This document shows, one piece after another, positions 34,638 through 46,116 of a DNA stretch of 64,000 nt. This DNA is from Saccharum officinarum. Taxonomy: Eukaryota > Streptophyta > Magnoliopsida > Poales > Poaceae. The translations under genes and the position numbers were made by a program. The notes under the pieces are model-generated. The model had not been told where the DNA came from. It saw only the letters and a program-made list of their open reading frames with translations, and did no database searches. Positions within the stretch are counted from its first letter, which is position 1. Every line of letters starts with the position of its first letter. The DNA lies in assembly GCA_020631735.1 (NCBI GenBank), contig CM036158.1, forward strand, positions 85,251,421-85,315,420. The letters run 5' to 3'.

Positions 34638-35082
34638 AAGAATACCCGCAGTGGGTACTCTAAAACGATACTCTAAAGCTTTAGAGTATGAATATAGAGT
34701 AAAAACTGCTGCACTGGATACTCTAAAACGATACTCTATCCTTTCTCTCACTCTATATTTAGAGTAGTACTGTGTTCACTCTATACTCAATAGTGGCGGG
34801 CCCCACTAGCTAAACAAAGAAAAAAAATGCTATAACTCACAAACCAAAAATTCAAATTAAATTTCGATTGCACCATTAAATTCGTCTCAATAAATCCTTC
34901 AAAACTAGATCACGCATGAATATATTTAGATAAAGTGACAAGTGGGTCCCACAGTGGATGGAGTGGATAGAGGATGATATAGAGGATGGATGGGTGCGGG
35001 AGAATTGAGTATAGAGGAGAGAATCTTGCTGACTAGGACGTATAGAGGATGAATATAGAGGTCCATGAGTGCGGGTAGTCTA
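34638..35082. mobile_element. MITE-like element with TACTCTA repeats
   Basis: The left end AATACCCGCAGTGGGTACTC and the right end ATGAGTGCGGGTAGTCT are inverted. The interior repeats ACTCTAAA and TATAGAG in both orientations. It gives no coding sequence. A target duplication is not clear. Confidence 0.55.
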
Positions 35083-35290
35083 ATAAAACGACAGCTTCGC
35101 ATCATTAGCTCACGTATCAATATTCCGTGTGTGTCAGACGCACCATGTGTCAACATGTCTAGTGTCGAGGCTTTGTCGCAGTACTTGGCTTACGTGATGC
35201 ACATAATGCGTGGAAGCTTTCTTTTCAACCTGCAGCAAGCTACTAGCAAAAGCTGGCTCTACCCCACCCCAGTTAATTGGCAACTGTAGC

Positions 35291-35620
35291 TGCGTTTAAT
35301 TTACGAAAAGTTTTTAGAAAAATATCACATCGGATACGTCGGAAAGACGTGAGAAGGAGTTTTTGGATACTAATAAAAAAAACAAATTACAGAACTTATC
35401 AGAAAACTACGAGACGAATCTAATGATAATAATTAAGCCATCATTAGCACACATGTGTTACTGTAGCACTTAAGACTTTTCATGGGCTAATTAGGCTTAA
35501 AAGATTTGTCTCGCGATTTTTTCGAGAACTGTGCAATTATTTTTTTTTTGTCTTCATTTAGTATTCCATGCATGTCAAACATGTTGTAGAAAACGAAAAT
35601 TTTTGAAACTAAACCAGGCC
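35291..35620. mobile_element. Decayed Tourist-like MITE
   Basis: The right end AACTAAACCAGGCC is a Tourist-like terminus and the interior shares ACTACGAGACGAATCTA and TGTTACTGTAGCA with that group. The left end is degenerate. Confidence 0.55.
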
Positions 35621-35770
35621 TGTGTGTTACAGCGAGTAAATAATCAATGGGACTGATCAATTCACCGTACGAGAAGGTACCACACGCCGGGCTGGCCTCT
35701 GTCATCGTACGAACCGGCACCGGTGATCCATCGTTAACCGGAAGGCAGCAGAACATGTCTATCGAAATTT

Positions 35771-36000
35771 AGTACTACCTCGGTCGTTCAAAAAAAATAC
35801 AATTCTTGATTTTATATGCTACTATAATAATATTATAATAATATATTAAAAATTATAGACTTTCCTGAAAAATTTCCACGCAGTAAGATTTAGAGTATCT
35901 TAGAATGACTAAATAAACATACTCAAACCGATAAATAAGCATGCACACATTCGCAATGTGGTTTATTAATTAGAGTAACCGGTCCTGGGAGTAGAAAAAA
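35771..36000. mobile_element. Stowaway-like remnant
   Basis: It begins TAGTACTACCTCGGTCGTTC followed by an AAAAAAAATACAATTCTTG stretch, like a decayed Stowaway end. The other end is not found. Confidence 0.4.
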
Positions 36001-36039
36001 TTGACCCAAACATATATATGTTTTATGGTTATATAAACA

Positions 36040-36330
36040 TTTTTTTTGTAACAGAAGATGTTGATATTGAGGGATACCTTCTTTTAATAAAGAATGAAAT
36101 GGTAATTTAGATACAAATTTCAGAGATTACGTAAAAACATATGTCATGATAACAGATGGGTAATTAGATATAAATTTACGTTTACTTTCGATCAAGTTTG
36201 TTAATGCCACAAGTGGGGAATTTAAATATAGGTATATGGATTATACTCTATGTTGTTTTACACAATACAAAGGTGGGTAATTAGTTAGAAAATAGTAGAA
36301 TAGATTCAATGGTTAGTAGATGTTTCTATA
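36040..36330. repeat. Diverged repeat units around GGTAATTTAGATACAAATTT, left of the MULE
   Basis: Units containing GGTAATTTAGATACAAATTT or close variants recur at irregular spacing, together with AATAGATTCAATGGTTAGTA. The same words recur right of the MULE at about 40560-41660, so the MULE sits inside a decayed repeat. Confidence 0.5.
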
Positions 36331-36501
36331 TTTTTCTGCAATTTTTTGTGATTTACTTTTTTCCTAGCGGTCTTGTGAGGGATTGCCTGGGGGCTCTATT
36401 GAGGAATTCTAGTTAGAATTTATCGTTTCTTTTTTTTAGAGCGATATATATTTAGTTGGAGGCTTAGATTTATCTTTCCTTTTTCTAGTGTGATACATAG
36501 A

Positions 36502-36510
36502 TACTTAAAA
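36502..36510. repeat. 9-bp target-site duplication, left
   Basis: TACTTAAAA, identical to 40335-40343. Nine bases is the Mutator superfamily length. Confidence 0.9.
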
Positions 36511-39500
36511 GAGCTTTTTACCTGTATGGCCCCGGAAAAAATGGCTCTTTCTTGTATGGACCTTTTTTTTTAACTTACTTGTATGGCCCTGAAATGAACT
36601 TCCATTCCTTCTATGGCCTTCTGTCAAGTCTGTTAGGGTACTCTGTTAGCTTATCCACTGATAGATACGTGAAAAGACAAAAATAGCCTTCTGTGTTTCA
36701 GAAGCCAGCGTAACACACCGACGAGGGACGAGCGTCGGGCGCTATCGCAATCGAAAAAACGACCGCGAGGGTCGCGATGCGAGACCGATGGGGGAGGGCG
36801 CCGTCGCCGCCGTCACCGTCCAGGGGCGTATGTCGGGATCTCCTGCCCCAGATCCACCAGATCTAGGTGCGCCGGGATCCACTCCAACTCGTGGAGGAGG
36901 CGCCACTGCTCCAACCCTAGGGCGCCGTGGTGGAGGCACCGCTGCTCGACTCGTGGAGCGCGCTTGCCTGGGCCTGGTCTGCGTGGCACAGGTGTCCCTA
37001 GCCACGACCATGCTGGCACGGCCGCCACCTCCGGCGAGGGTGGCCAGCGTAGCTCCACAGTCAGCAGCCTCCCCTGCAGGCAGCCCGGTGTGGCCAGAAA
37101 CTCTAGCGAGCAGCGGTCAGAACCTCCGGCACCTCCCGGCGCGGCTGGCCCATCCTGCAGCGAGGCATGCGTGGCTCCGGCTGGCCCCTCCCGCAGGTAA
37201 CAGATGGAGGACGAGCTGGTCCAGCCCGAGCAGGGCAGCATCGTCTCCGACCAAGATGGCGTCGACTCCGACGAAGAAGACTGGCTGCAAGAGTGAGTAT
37301 ATTTTTTTGTACTCCTAGCAGTAGTTATAAGTTTACCAAAACCTAAAACGCTATTTTAATTTTGAATAACAGTATGGATCCTAATTCTAGTTTTAAGCTG
37401 AAAATTAAATTGTTGGGCAACCATAAGAAGTGTAGACAAGATATGAAATGTTTCAGCTTTGACATGGTTGTTGATTCAGACAAAATAAATTATGAGGACC
37501 TTGTTGAGTCAGTGGTAGAGAAGTACCCGCCTGGTTATTTGGAAGTAGCTCATATTCAATATTATGATGAAGGTCTAAAATCCTTCCTAGAAGTAAAAAC
37601 CGACCAAGAGTTGATGGCTATGTTTGATAAACATTTGAAGAGAAAGGTTGTGATCATGTTTGTTGTATATCGAGGTCATTCTGATCCATACCTGTCATAA
37701 AGTGGGATTTTGGTCTGGGTACCCAACCTAAGGACAACATAGACAATGACAACATAGACAATGATGATGTAGACGCGGATGATTATCTTAGGAATCCTGA
37801 ACCACAGAATGAACATGTAGGTGTTGATGAGGAAACTTTGTACTGTGATATTGTAGCATCCAATGCTCTACAAGTGGTCCATAGCCCTATTTAAAAAGAC
37901 CCATCCTATGTTGTTGATGATAATGAGGATGATAGTGAAGGTGGAGATGAGTCACAGGATGAGGAAGAGATGCCATGCAATGAGGAAAACTATGCTCCAA
38001 ATATAGAACATGATCCAAAAGATCCACCAATGGTAGTAGGCTCCACTTATGCTAATATGTATACATTCAAATTGACAATTTCTCAGCATGCAATCAAAAA
38101 ATCAGTTTGAGTTCAATACTGCAAAGAGTGCACCAAATAGGTTCAAGGCATATTGTTCAGGGAGAGACAAAGACAACTGCCCATGGTGGATATTTGCTTC
38201 TACCACTAAAGGACAACTGCACCGTTATGGTAAGGCTTTGTCTTTGTCCTTACGTTAATTGAGATTGCATATTATTTAGAGCTTTATTATTTATCTTTCT
38301 AGTTAATTGTTTCTCATCTTATAGGTGAAAAGGAACCCTTGTGCTCACGCTTGCTCTAGTACAAGGAGGAAAAAGAGGGTGAAGAATGCCTCACAAGTCC
38401 ATGAACTTAGATGATTTCATGGACAAGCTCAGGCAAATGCTCATATCCAAGTGGAACAAAAGAAGGAAAATAGGGAGAAAACTTCAGGGCTTGATTCTAC
38501 TCCACATCATCAAGGAATTGAATGAGCAGAGTAGAGAAATAAACTTGAAAGTTGAAGAATGCTCAGAAGAGGTAGCTGAAGTTACTGCAATGGGAGGAAG
38601 TGGATTTCGGTTTATTGTTAACCTACAAGAGATGACTTGTTCTTGCAGACAATGGCATGTTTCTGGGATTCCTTGCAAGCATGCACTAGCATTCATCACA
38701 TCCCTTAGTGATACATTAATAGAGAATTATGTTGACTTGTACTACTCGGTTGAGAAATTTAGAGTTGCATACAGTCTGCTGATTCGTGCTATGCCAGACA
38801 AGTCTCAATGGCCTGAATCTAACCATGAATTTTTCATGCACCCACCTTTACTGACACCAGTTGCTGGTAGGCCTAAAACTGAAAGGCACAAAGATACCGG
38901 TGACAAGAAAAAAGAGAAAGGACAGCACTGGTGCCCTATTTGTATGGACTATGGACATCATTGGCATAATCAAGAGAGGCAGACTAGAAGACATTGAAGC
39001 TATGAAAGCAATCATGTAATAACTTGTCTAGTCTTCTCTATCATTTATGTTTTTCTTTGTAAAGTACATGATATTGATTCTATTCTTATTTCAGCGGAGA
39101 ACCAAAGAAGAGGGCAAGGAACACCAAATCAGCCCAAAGTTCCATTGTGCCGTTAGAGGAAGATGCACCAGCGACATCCATGTCTTTTCCTCCAAGGTTT
39201 GGTATTTCTTCCTTTCTCACATGGTTATTTCACACTTCTGATGGATTCTAAGTACCAACTAATTTGTCACCGTAATCAAAACTTGGAAACAACATCTTCT
39301 AAAAAGAGGAAAAGTGATGACTGTACATCTGAAGCCTCTAAAAGGTAATTTATATATTGCTGAAATCTCTCTATATTGGCACATCTTGCTTTGAGAACTT
39401 CATTATTTGACTACCATGACAGCCACAGCTTGGAGGTTTCAAGTAAGAAAAAAGAAAACCGCACTAACTCCAACTCTAGACGTTCAAAATTGTACGTTTT

Positions 39501-40334
39501 CTAATTCTGAATTTCAGTTGCATGAATCCATTGTTTTCCCTCTTATCTAAACCATTGTCAATGTATAACATTTGTAGGTCAAGAAGTGGGTCAAATCAGC
39601 CCGAAGCACTTTCTATTGCTTCACGCGAAGATCGACCTGCTCAAGTTAAAAGGAAGCGGACACCCATCAAGAAGCTAGCCCTTCCAAAGAAAAAGGCCGT
39701 AGACATTTCAAAGGTGCCACTTGACGGCCCATCGATGGGTACAAGAAGCAAGGCAGTACTTCCTAGTAGCCCTGCCATGAGCACGCGGAGCAAAAGAAGG
39801 CTCAGTTTTTGATTTGTAATATGCCTATTGAATTTGCTAGTTGTATGTGAGACCAATGTATGTTTGAATTCACACTCTTGTGTGACCTTATTTATGTAAG
39901 GCCTTAGTTATGTGTGACTGAAACTATGGTGGATTTATGTGAGACCTTATTTATGTGAGACTTCGTTAATTGTAATGCATGTGTGGAAATTTTTAGAGCA
40001 CATAATATACTGTTATGTGTCATATTTGCTTAATATTACTCCAAATATGTACTGTTATGTGTATTACATACTCCAAATATGCCTACTATTATGTGTGAAT
40101 TTATTTGCTTAATACTACTCCAAACATACAACAAACAAACAAAACTCTGCAATTTATTTTTTTACGCCAGGGGCAAAACGGTCTTTTTACCCTTGATTTA
40201 ACACCGTCAAGTAACAAAAACGGACGGAAGGCCATAGAAGGAATGAAAGTTCGTTTTAGGGCCATACAAGTAAGTTAAAAAAAGGCCATACAAGGAAGAG
40301 CCATTTTTTTCAGGGCCATACAGGTAAAAAGCTC
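36511..40334 (+). mobile_element. Mutator-like element (MULE), 3824 bp, with terminal inverted repeats
   Basis: The ends are inverted repeats of about 110 bases or more, starting GAGCTTTTTACCTGTATGGC at 36511 and ending with the complement at 40334. The words ATGGCTCTTTCTTGTATGG and CTTCTATGGCCTTC are shared. The 9-bp duplication TACTTAAAA is exact. The interior carries a broken transposase-type gene on the plus strand with MuDR-type and SWIM segments but no catalytic core, so it is not autonomous as seen. Confidence 0.92.
37204..39812 (+). pseudogene. MULE gene: acidic first exon, MuDR region, SWIM zinc finger, no DDE core
   Basis: Exon 1 is probably 37204-37292 (MEDELVQPEQ... ending DSDEEDWLQ, donor GA/GTGAGT). 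Exon 2 begins after CAG at 37373 with MDPNSSFKLKIKLLG; it stops at 37698. Weak MuDR-type coding follows in broken frames at 38040-38230 (YTFKLTISQHAI, CPWWIFAST). 38386-38997 encodes a basic region, a SWIM finger CSCRQWHVSGIPCKHALAF and a C..C..H-type knuckle (CPICMDYGHHWH). 39577-39812 encodes a basic tail with a KKLALPKKKA segment. Between 38340 and 38390, where about 200 catalytic residues should lie, there are only some 50 bases. The family moves DNA by DDE transposition; this copy cannot. Confidence 0.8.
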
Positions 40335-40343
40335 TACTTAAAA
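40335..40343. repeat. 9-bp target-site duplication, right
   Basis: TACTTAAAA, exact partner of 36502-36510. Confidence 0.9.
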
Positions 40344-40667
40344 CCTAAGCTTAAGTTATATAAGCTCTTGTTATGTCAATGTCCGTGACATCATGAATCT
40401 ATGGTTTAGCTTTCAACTTTAAGTCTAGTTGTAAAGTGAAAACTCTAGTGCTTATTGTATCTTTTAAAAGTTTATATTAGTATTTACATGTATATTTGAG
40501 AGATATTTTGTTTTTGTATTATAGAAAATGAGATGAAAATTTAGATACAAATGAAAATGTGTCACTTTATATCATCTTTCGCAATGGCAGAGATAGGTAT
40601 CTTACAGGAAAAACATTAGATGTTACCTACCTTCCAAAATAAAAAGGTCAGTAATTTAGATACAAAG

Positions 40668-40795
40668 GAGCTGTTCGGCTGTGCTGATAAGCCGGCTGAA
40701 AAACACTGTTGCCTGATTTGTTGTGAGAGAAAAATATTGTTCCGGTTGAAAAAACAAGCTGAAAAGACGGATTATAAGCCGAATGAACAGGACCA
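40668..40795. mobile_element. Short MITE-like element (CTGTTCGGCT family)
   Basis: The left end GCTGTTCGGCTGTGCTGATA and right end TAAGCCGAATGAACAGG are inverted. It includes CTGATTTGTTGTGAGAGAAA, a word typical of this grass MITE group. It is related to 27531-27630. Confidence 0.6.
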
Positions 40796-40851
40796 AAATT
40801 AGAGAGTTATTTTTAATTATCTATATTACAATGGTAGAGGTGTGTAATTTA

Positions 40852-41082
40852 GGCCCTGTTTGGTTTCTGAATCATTCAGTTTAACTCCCATCACATCAAT
40901 GTTGCGGCAAATGTATGGAGTACTAAATGTAGACTAATTGCATACATGTCGGCACAGATTAGGAGTAATTTACGAGACGAATCTATTAAAGCTAATTAGT
41001 CCAAAATTGGAAATTTTTTGTCAAATAAGACGAAAGTGCTATAGTGCTTGTTAAACTTTAACACCTCTGATCAAACAGGCCC
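40852..41082. mobile_element. Tourist-type MITE, 231 bp
   Basis: The ends GGCCCTGTTTGGTTTC and CAAACAGGCCC are inverted; TTA flanks both sides (40849-40851 and 41083-41085). It is a close relative of 34300-34528. Confidence 0.82.
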
Positions 41083-41089
41083 TTAGCCG

Positions 41090-41455
41090 CTGTTTGTTTT
41101 CCTGGCGGTAACAGAAATGGAAAGGAAGCAACAAGCAAGGCATCGGCTTCCGTCTTGGGGCTCGCGCCTCAGAAGATGCGGAGCGGAGGATGCCTCGTGT
41201 GCAGAATATGTGAAGCGGCGAAGAAAACACACAGGTAACAATTCACGCTCTTGTGAGAGGGGTAACAAATTTGTACAGGCAGGAATCAAATTGCGGCGTG
41301 ACCAAATCACCGAGGGACTGAAACAAACAAGATCACACGTTATCTGTTACCGGCGTCATGACCGAATTACAGATGGACTGGCACACAGGATCACACGTTA
41401 TCTGTTACCGGCGTTATCAGATTACGTTACAAACTACGAGAACCAAACAGCACGT
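41090..41455. mobile_element. MITE-like element with an internal tandem repeat
   Basis: The ends GCTGTTTGTTTTCCTGGCGG and ACTACGAGAACCAAACAGC are inverted. Inside, about 55 bases are repeated in tandem, each with GATCACACGTTATCTGTTAC. No transposase is visible and no clear duplication was found. Confidence 0.5.
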
Positions 41456-41699
41456 TAGATACAAATTTAGGGGATTATTATTTATATTTATAATGGTAGA
41501 AGTTGTTATTTATTTACAAATTTATTGATTATTTTGAAATGTCTTCCACAGTGACAAATGTGGGTAATTTAGATGCAAAATTAGAAGGTTACTTTATATA
41601 TTTTTCATAGTAACAGAGGTGGCTAATTTTTTTTATAAAATAGAATAGATTCAATGGTTGTTACTATGTAATCAGGGTGAGGAGCAAATTATGAGCTCT

Positions 41700-43020
41700 G
41701 TTGCTGATAGCGTTCGGGTACTTGTTACGATTTGTTAGCTGTTGAGTAATGAAATTTACCCAGTTTCAAAAAAAAAGCTAGATGTTTCTTATTACCGTGA
41801 GAGTTTCTTGGATTTATATCTTTCTTCTAGCACATATGGTAAGAATTAATGTGATGGAAGGCTCTTAGTAATAGTAAAATAAGATTTAAAACTGTTTGAC
41901 TTTTCGAAAATCGATAATTGCATTTTTCGGTAGGGCCGTTGGGGGGTGGGGGGGGGCATGAGGGTAGGGGCCAGAGCGGTGCGATAGCATATGGTGTGCT
42001 GGGAGTTATGAGCAGTGCACTTATCGGAGCCAAGCAATGTGAGATGCGTCGGGAAGGTTTGCCTTTACGCCAGTTGCATGCGTTGCCCGCGCGTCGACGT
42101 AGCTAGGAGTACTACATACGCCCGCCTTGATGGCACATGCGCAGTCGCCGCATACCGAAGCATGGACGACGCAGGCGGCAGCGGCAGCCGCTGGCCGTGG
42201 CCGCCTGGCCCTCGCCGGGAGAGAGTTACTGGCATCTGCTTCCCTCTCCGGATAAAGAAAAGATTCCTCGGGGGCCGGGGTTCGGCGCGGCGAACCCGGC
42301 CTCCCCTCCCAAATCCGTCGAAACGAGAGCAGCTAGCCAAACGCTGGGAGGGCTAAGCTTTATTGCATGCCGAGACCGGCAAAGACGAGCGGGCAGGACG
42401 GCGAAGGCGCCAATAAATCGAGGCCGCCCTCCGGAAACGGCAGTCACTTCCGTCGTCGAATGGAGCCGCGGGACGAACGACGGACAGAGGAAGAAATTGA
42501 CCGTAAACCATTCTCGGTGCATGCGTGGCAGACTTTTCCCACCTGCCTGCCTGCCTGCCTGCCTGCTGCGTACGAATGCCCCTGCGAGGCGAGCAGCATT
42601 GATTTCCGCCAGGATGCTTCGGCATCCACTTCCATGGACACTTGCACAGGCTACAGCTCATGGAGTCACGTGGTCGTGTGCATGCATTGCGGTTAAAGTA
42701 ACAGCAGGATTCTTTCTTCCCCCTCTCTTCCTCTCTCTCTCCATTTTTTTCCTTTTTTTTTAAATACTGGGACTGCTGCGGCTACTGGTACAGCCAGTAG
42801 CTAACGGAATTATGCCAAAGGCCCCCCAAGGGAGAGAGTGTGTGTGCGCGAATGACTGCGTGTGAGACGAGATGAGTGGTGATGGAGCATATGGATGTGG
42901 GTGGGCAGAGGCCAGAGAGAGAGAGAGGATGGATGCAGTGCATGGGACGGGGCACACGTTGGGGCCTGCTGCCGTGCTGGGCTGCAGCTTCGTCGCCCCT
43001 CGCTCGGCCCTCTGCACTCT
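41700..43020. other. Upstream region of the GATA gene, no supported gene
   Basis: It holds a G-run near 41940-41957, a GC-rich block at 42110-42700 whose ORFs overlap on both strands without domains, and a CTGC microsatellite at about 42542-42565. Confidence 0.5.
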
Positions 43021-43030
43021 CATCTAATTC

Positions 43031-43037
43031 TATATAC
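43031..43037 (+). promoter_or_regulatory. TATA-like box of the GATA gene
   Basis: TATATAC lies about 410 bases before the start codon, ahead of a CT-rich leader. A second candidate is CTATATTAAT near 43147. The start site cannot be fixed from sequence alone. Confidence 0.35.
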
Positions 43038-43219
43038 CCTCCGTAATCGCACCTCCTTAATGCTATCTTATGCACAGCTTTTGTCAAACATAGTTTTGTG
43101 CACACACATGCCCTACTGGTGCCATCTCTCTCTCCTCCCATCACCTCTATATTAATTACTTCGCAACAACCCCCTTACTCTGTTACTGGTGATCAAGTGA
43201 CTGGAGCCCCGGGAGCTCA

Positions 43220-43330
43220 GCACTATTTGTTCCCCCTCCTCACACCTCTCCCCCTCTCATCACTCCATCTCCGCCCTCCTCTCCCTTTCTCTCTCTCCTC
43301 TCCCCTCACACACACACTCATTCTCGCCAC
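43220..43330 (+). promoter_or_regulatory. Pyrimidine-rich leader (Y patch) of the GATA gene
   Basis: A long CT-rich run with TCTCTCTCCTCTCCCC and a CA repeat precedes the ATG by about 120 bases. Such pyrimidine patches are common around plant transcription starts and in 5' leaders. Confidence 0.5.
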
Positions 43331-43445
43331 TGAGACTAGCAAGGCTAGCTACTAGCTCGTACTGGAACGAGCACCGCCACTTGCTCGTTTCAAGGAACTG
43401 CCCTGTGCCAATTAAGTTGTAGCACGTCGTACGGTTAGCTCTTAG

Positions 43446-44703
43446 ATGGCATCGGAGTGGGAAATGGCCGCCATGGGGGTGGAGCTCGGCATGGGAATGG
43501 GCACGTACCACCACAACCACGCCTCCAGCATCACCACCGCGCCGATGAGCAGCCACCACAGCGGCGGCGCCACCTACTCCACGGCGCACCACCACCATTA
43601 CTACGGGATGCCGCCCATGGGCGACGCCATGCGCGTGGACGACCTCCTCGACCTCTCCACCGGCGCCGGCGCCCACGAGTTCTTCCCCACCGCGGCGGCG
43701 GCCACTGACAAGGGGCACCAGCACTACTCGGGGGCCATGGGCGAGCCGTCACCCACCGCCAACACGTCGGATCACCAGACGTCGCTCCTCTCCTTCGCCG
43801 ATGAGTTCTACATACCCGTAAGTATATACCGATTAAATAAATGATCCCACACCTATATATGAATGTGTTACCTACTGTACTTAGAGAGGTTTCGAAGCAT
43901 GGCATCCCTAGCTAAACAATTTAATTGTGACATATATGATGATTCAGAGCGAGGAAGCTGCCGAGCTGGAGTGGCTATCCAAGTTCGTGGACGACTCCTA
44001 CTCGGACATGCCGAATTACTCGTCGGCCGCGCATGCCGCAATGGCGGCGGCTGCGGCTGCCAACGCGGCAGCAGACAATGGAGGAGGCGGCACCTCGGCC
44101 GGTCAAGACAACAGCTGCGTCACCGCGGCGCCTGGCCGCGGCGCGCGTAGCAGGCGGTCCCGCGCGACCGCCGCGGCTGCCGCGGCGTGGCACTCCCTCG
44201 TGCCGCGCCCACCGTCACAGTCGTCGCCATCGTCGTCCTGCTCGTCTTCGGACTTCCCGTCGTCGAACAAGCCGGGCGGTGCACGGGGCGCCAACGGCAG
44301 CCGCGGCAAGAAGAGCCCGGCGGGCCCCGGCAGTCCCGCTGGGGCGGAGGTGGGCTTGGAGGGCGGCGTGCGTCGGTGCACGCACTGCGCGTCGGAGAAG
44401 ACGCCGCAGTGGCGGACGGGGCCGCTGGGCCCCAAGACCCTGTGCAACGCGTGCGGCGTGCGGTTCAAGTCCGGGCGGCTGATGCCCGAGTACCGGCCGG
44501 CGGCCAGCCCCACGTTCGTGCTCACGCAGCACTCCAACTCGCACCGCAAGGTCATGGAGCTGCGCCGCCAGAAGGAGCTCATCCTCATCCGCGGAAGCCA
44601 CCGTGACGCCGCCGCCGCAGCAGCAGCTGCCGCGGCGGCGGCTGCAGGATCCGGCGCCGGGCCGAGGCCGGAGCTCATGTTCCGTGACTACGGCGTGTGT
44701 TAA
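43446..44703 (+). CDS. GATA-type zinc-finger transcription factor, two exons
   Basis: Exon 1 is 43446-43817 (124 codons, ending FADEFYIP, donor CCC/GTAAGT). Exon 2 is 43948-44703 (acceptor TTCAG/AGCGAG). Joined, they give 375 residues. The exon junction falls in the conserved [17 protein letters not shown] segment typical of plant subfamily I (A) GATA factors. One finger at about residues 268-293 (CTHC, 18 residues, CNAC) is followed by the basic [20 protein letters not shown] tail and [17 protein letters not shown]. The protein would bind (A/T)GATA(A/G) sites in the nucleus. His/Met-rich N-terminus, a RRSRATAAA basic patch and a polyalanine tract near the end are visible. It is intact and stands apart from the surrounding transposons. 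The exact orthologue cannot be named from sequence alone. Confidence 0.95.
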
Positions 44704-46110
44704 TTAGCTGCATGCCCGGCAAGCTAAGGCAACCGGCCGGCACGGAGGAAGCTCGATCGCGTCGTGCATTGCATTGCATGCATGGAGCTTAGATCCTTTT
44801 GCGAAATTCTGCCGTTTCTTGCTTTCTTTCTTTCTTTCCCTGCGTATTATTCCAGATATTTTTCATTTCTCTTTTTGTTAATTATTAAATTGTTGGTACC
44901 TACTCTACCTCCTCCGATCCCTGCTTCTGAGTTCTATGAGAGATCAATGAATTCTGTTGGTATAAATTGTGATCGTTTGTGAGTAATCATGCTCCTAAAA
45001 CCGTCGTCATGTATCGAGTACACGAATGCATGGTCATGATTGCGACTTAGCAAGCATATTAGATATGGCACGGGTTCCGTCCGTACTACCCCACTGGTAC
45101 GACCGACGTGAGCGCGTGCCGTCTTCTTAGTTGAGTGACAGATCTATCCTCAACAATTTTCAAAGAAAACGAAACCGTGTAAGTACTTTGAATGTTCATG
45201 CATCAGTTTGTTCGTCATTCAGTCCTTCACTAGTCACTACTACTGTCTGCAGTTAATTTTTACCTGATGAGATTTTTCTCTTTCAGGTCTCAAGCTGCAT
45301 GCACGAAGTACTTTGCTCGATCGCTAGGTTGCAGCAGCTTTCTTTGTGGTTATTACTCCTACACCATGCTTCGTTTTCCTTCACTGGTAGTAGTAGGTCT
45401 AAGTAAGCTTTTAACGGAGGAAACGGGAGATAGAGAGCCGAGAATGGTGGGTGGGCCAGCACGTGACTTGGCCCTATGGTGGCCTTTTTGGCAGGGGAAA
45501 GAGTGGGCAACGTTCCGGTCACGTGATAGTGCCTCCCCTCACCTCCTCCGTATTATTATTATGATACCATCACCCGTCTTTTCCTTCTCTCCTCACTTAT
45601 TAGCTAGCTAGCATCATGCAACCGTCTTTCTCCTCGACTTTTCTCGGCGTTTGTGTTTCTCCGTGTGGGGCTACACAAAAGGCAGGCCGAGCAAAGCGGG
45701 CTCGGGGCCGACCTCCTTGTGGCCATGGAGTGTGTTGTGTGTGTGCATATGCCACCTCTGCCGACTTCCATGTGGCCGTGGTCTCCGGGTGCCCGTATAT
45801 ATTGTGCCGCGTTTGGTTGGCCTGCTGCTGTACGCCTGCACTGCCCGCACTAAACAATCATGTTCCGTGTGTCCACAAAGTCGTAACTACTCTAACATGT
45901 AGTAGTTCTTTTACGGTTACGGACAGTATATTGTTGGTTATTACGAGAAAACATGCATGGGCTAGATTTAATTGAGCTTGTACAATCTTAAACAAATAAA
46001 TTTCAAGGCCATAATATATGCTAGTGCAATATAAAGGATCAATCCCCTGTGGAAAATTGACACGATATTAACTCTACTTAAATATGCGTGGTTGTAAGAA
46101 AAATGGCACC
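44704..46110. other. Downstream region of the GATA gene
   Basis: AATGAA at about 44947 is a possible poly(A) signal. No further gene is supported up to the LTR-like block; ORFs are short and without domains. Confidence 0.4.
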
Positions 46111-46116
46111 TAGCTA

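Larger units (their letters stand above)
40440..41665. repeat. Diverged repeat units, right of the MULE, with nested MITEs
   Basis: The words GTAATTTAGATACAAAGG, TAGATACAAATTTAGG, GGTAATTTAGATGCAAAATT and AATAGATTCAATGGTTGTTA match those left of the MULE. At least three small elements (40668-40795, 40852-41082, 41090-41455) interrupt the series. It is probably one old element or tandem repeat, not identified. Confidence 0.45.

Noticed and set aside
42110..42763. Possible gene upstream of GATA (208-codon ORF)
   Set aside because: GC-rich with a CTGC microsatellite, equal ORFs on both strands and no recognisable domain.
43260..43724. Antisense ORFs over the GATA gene (also 44103-44678)
   Set aside because: They are GC-driven shadows of the coding strand with Gly/Val/Arg repeats and no domain.
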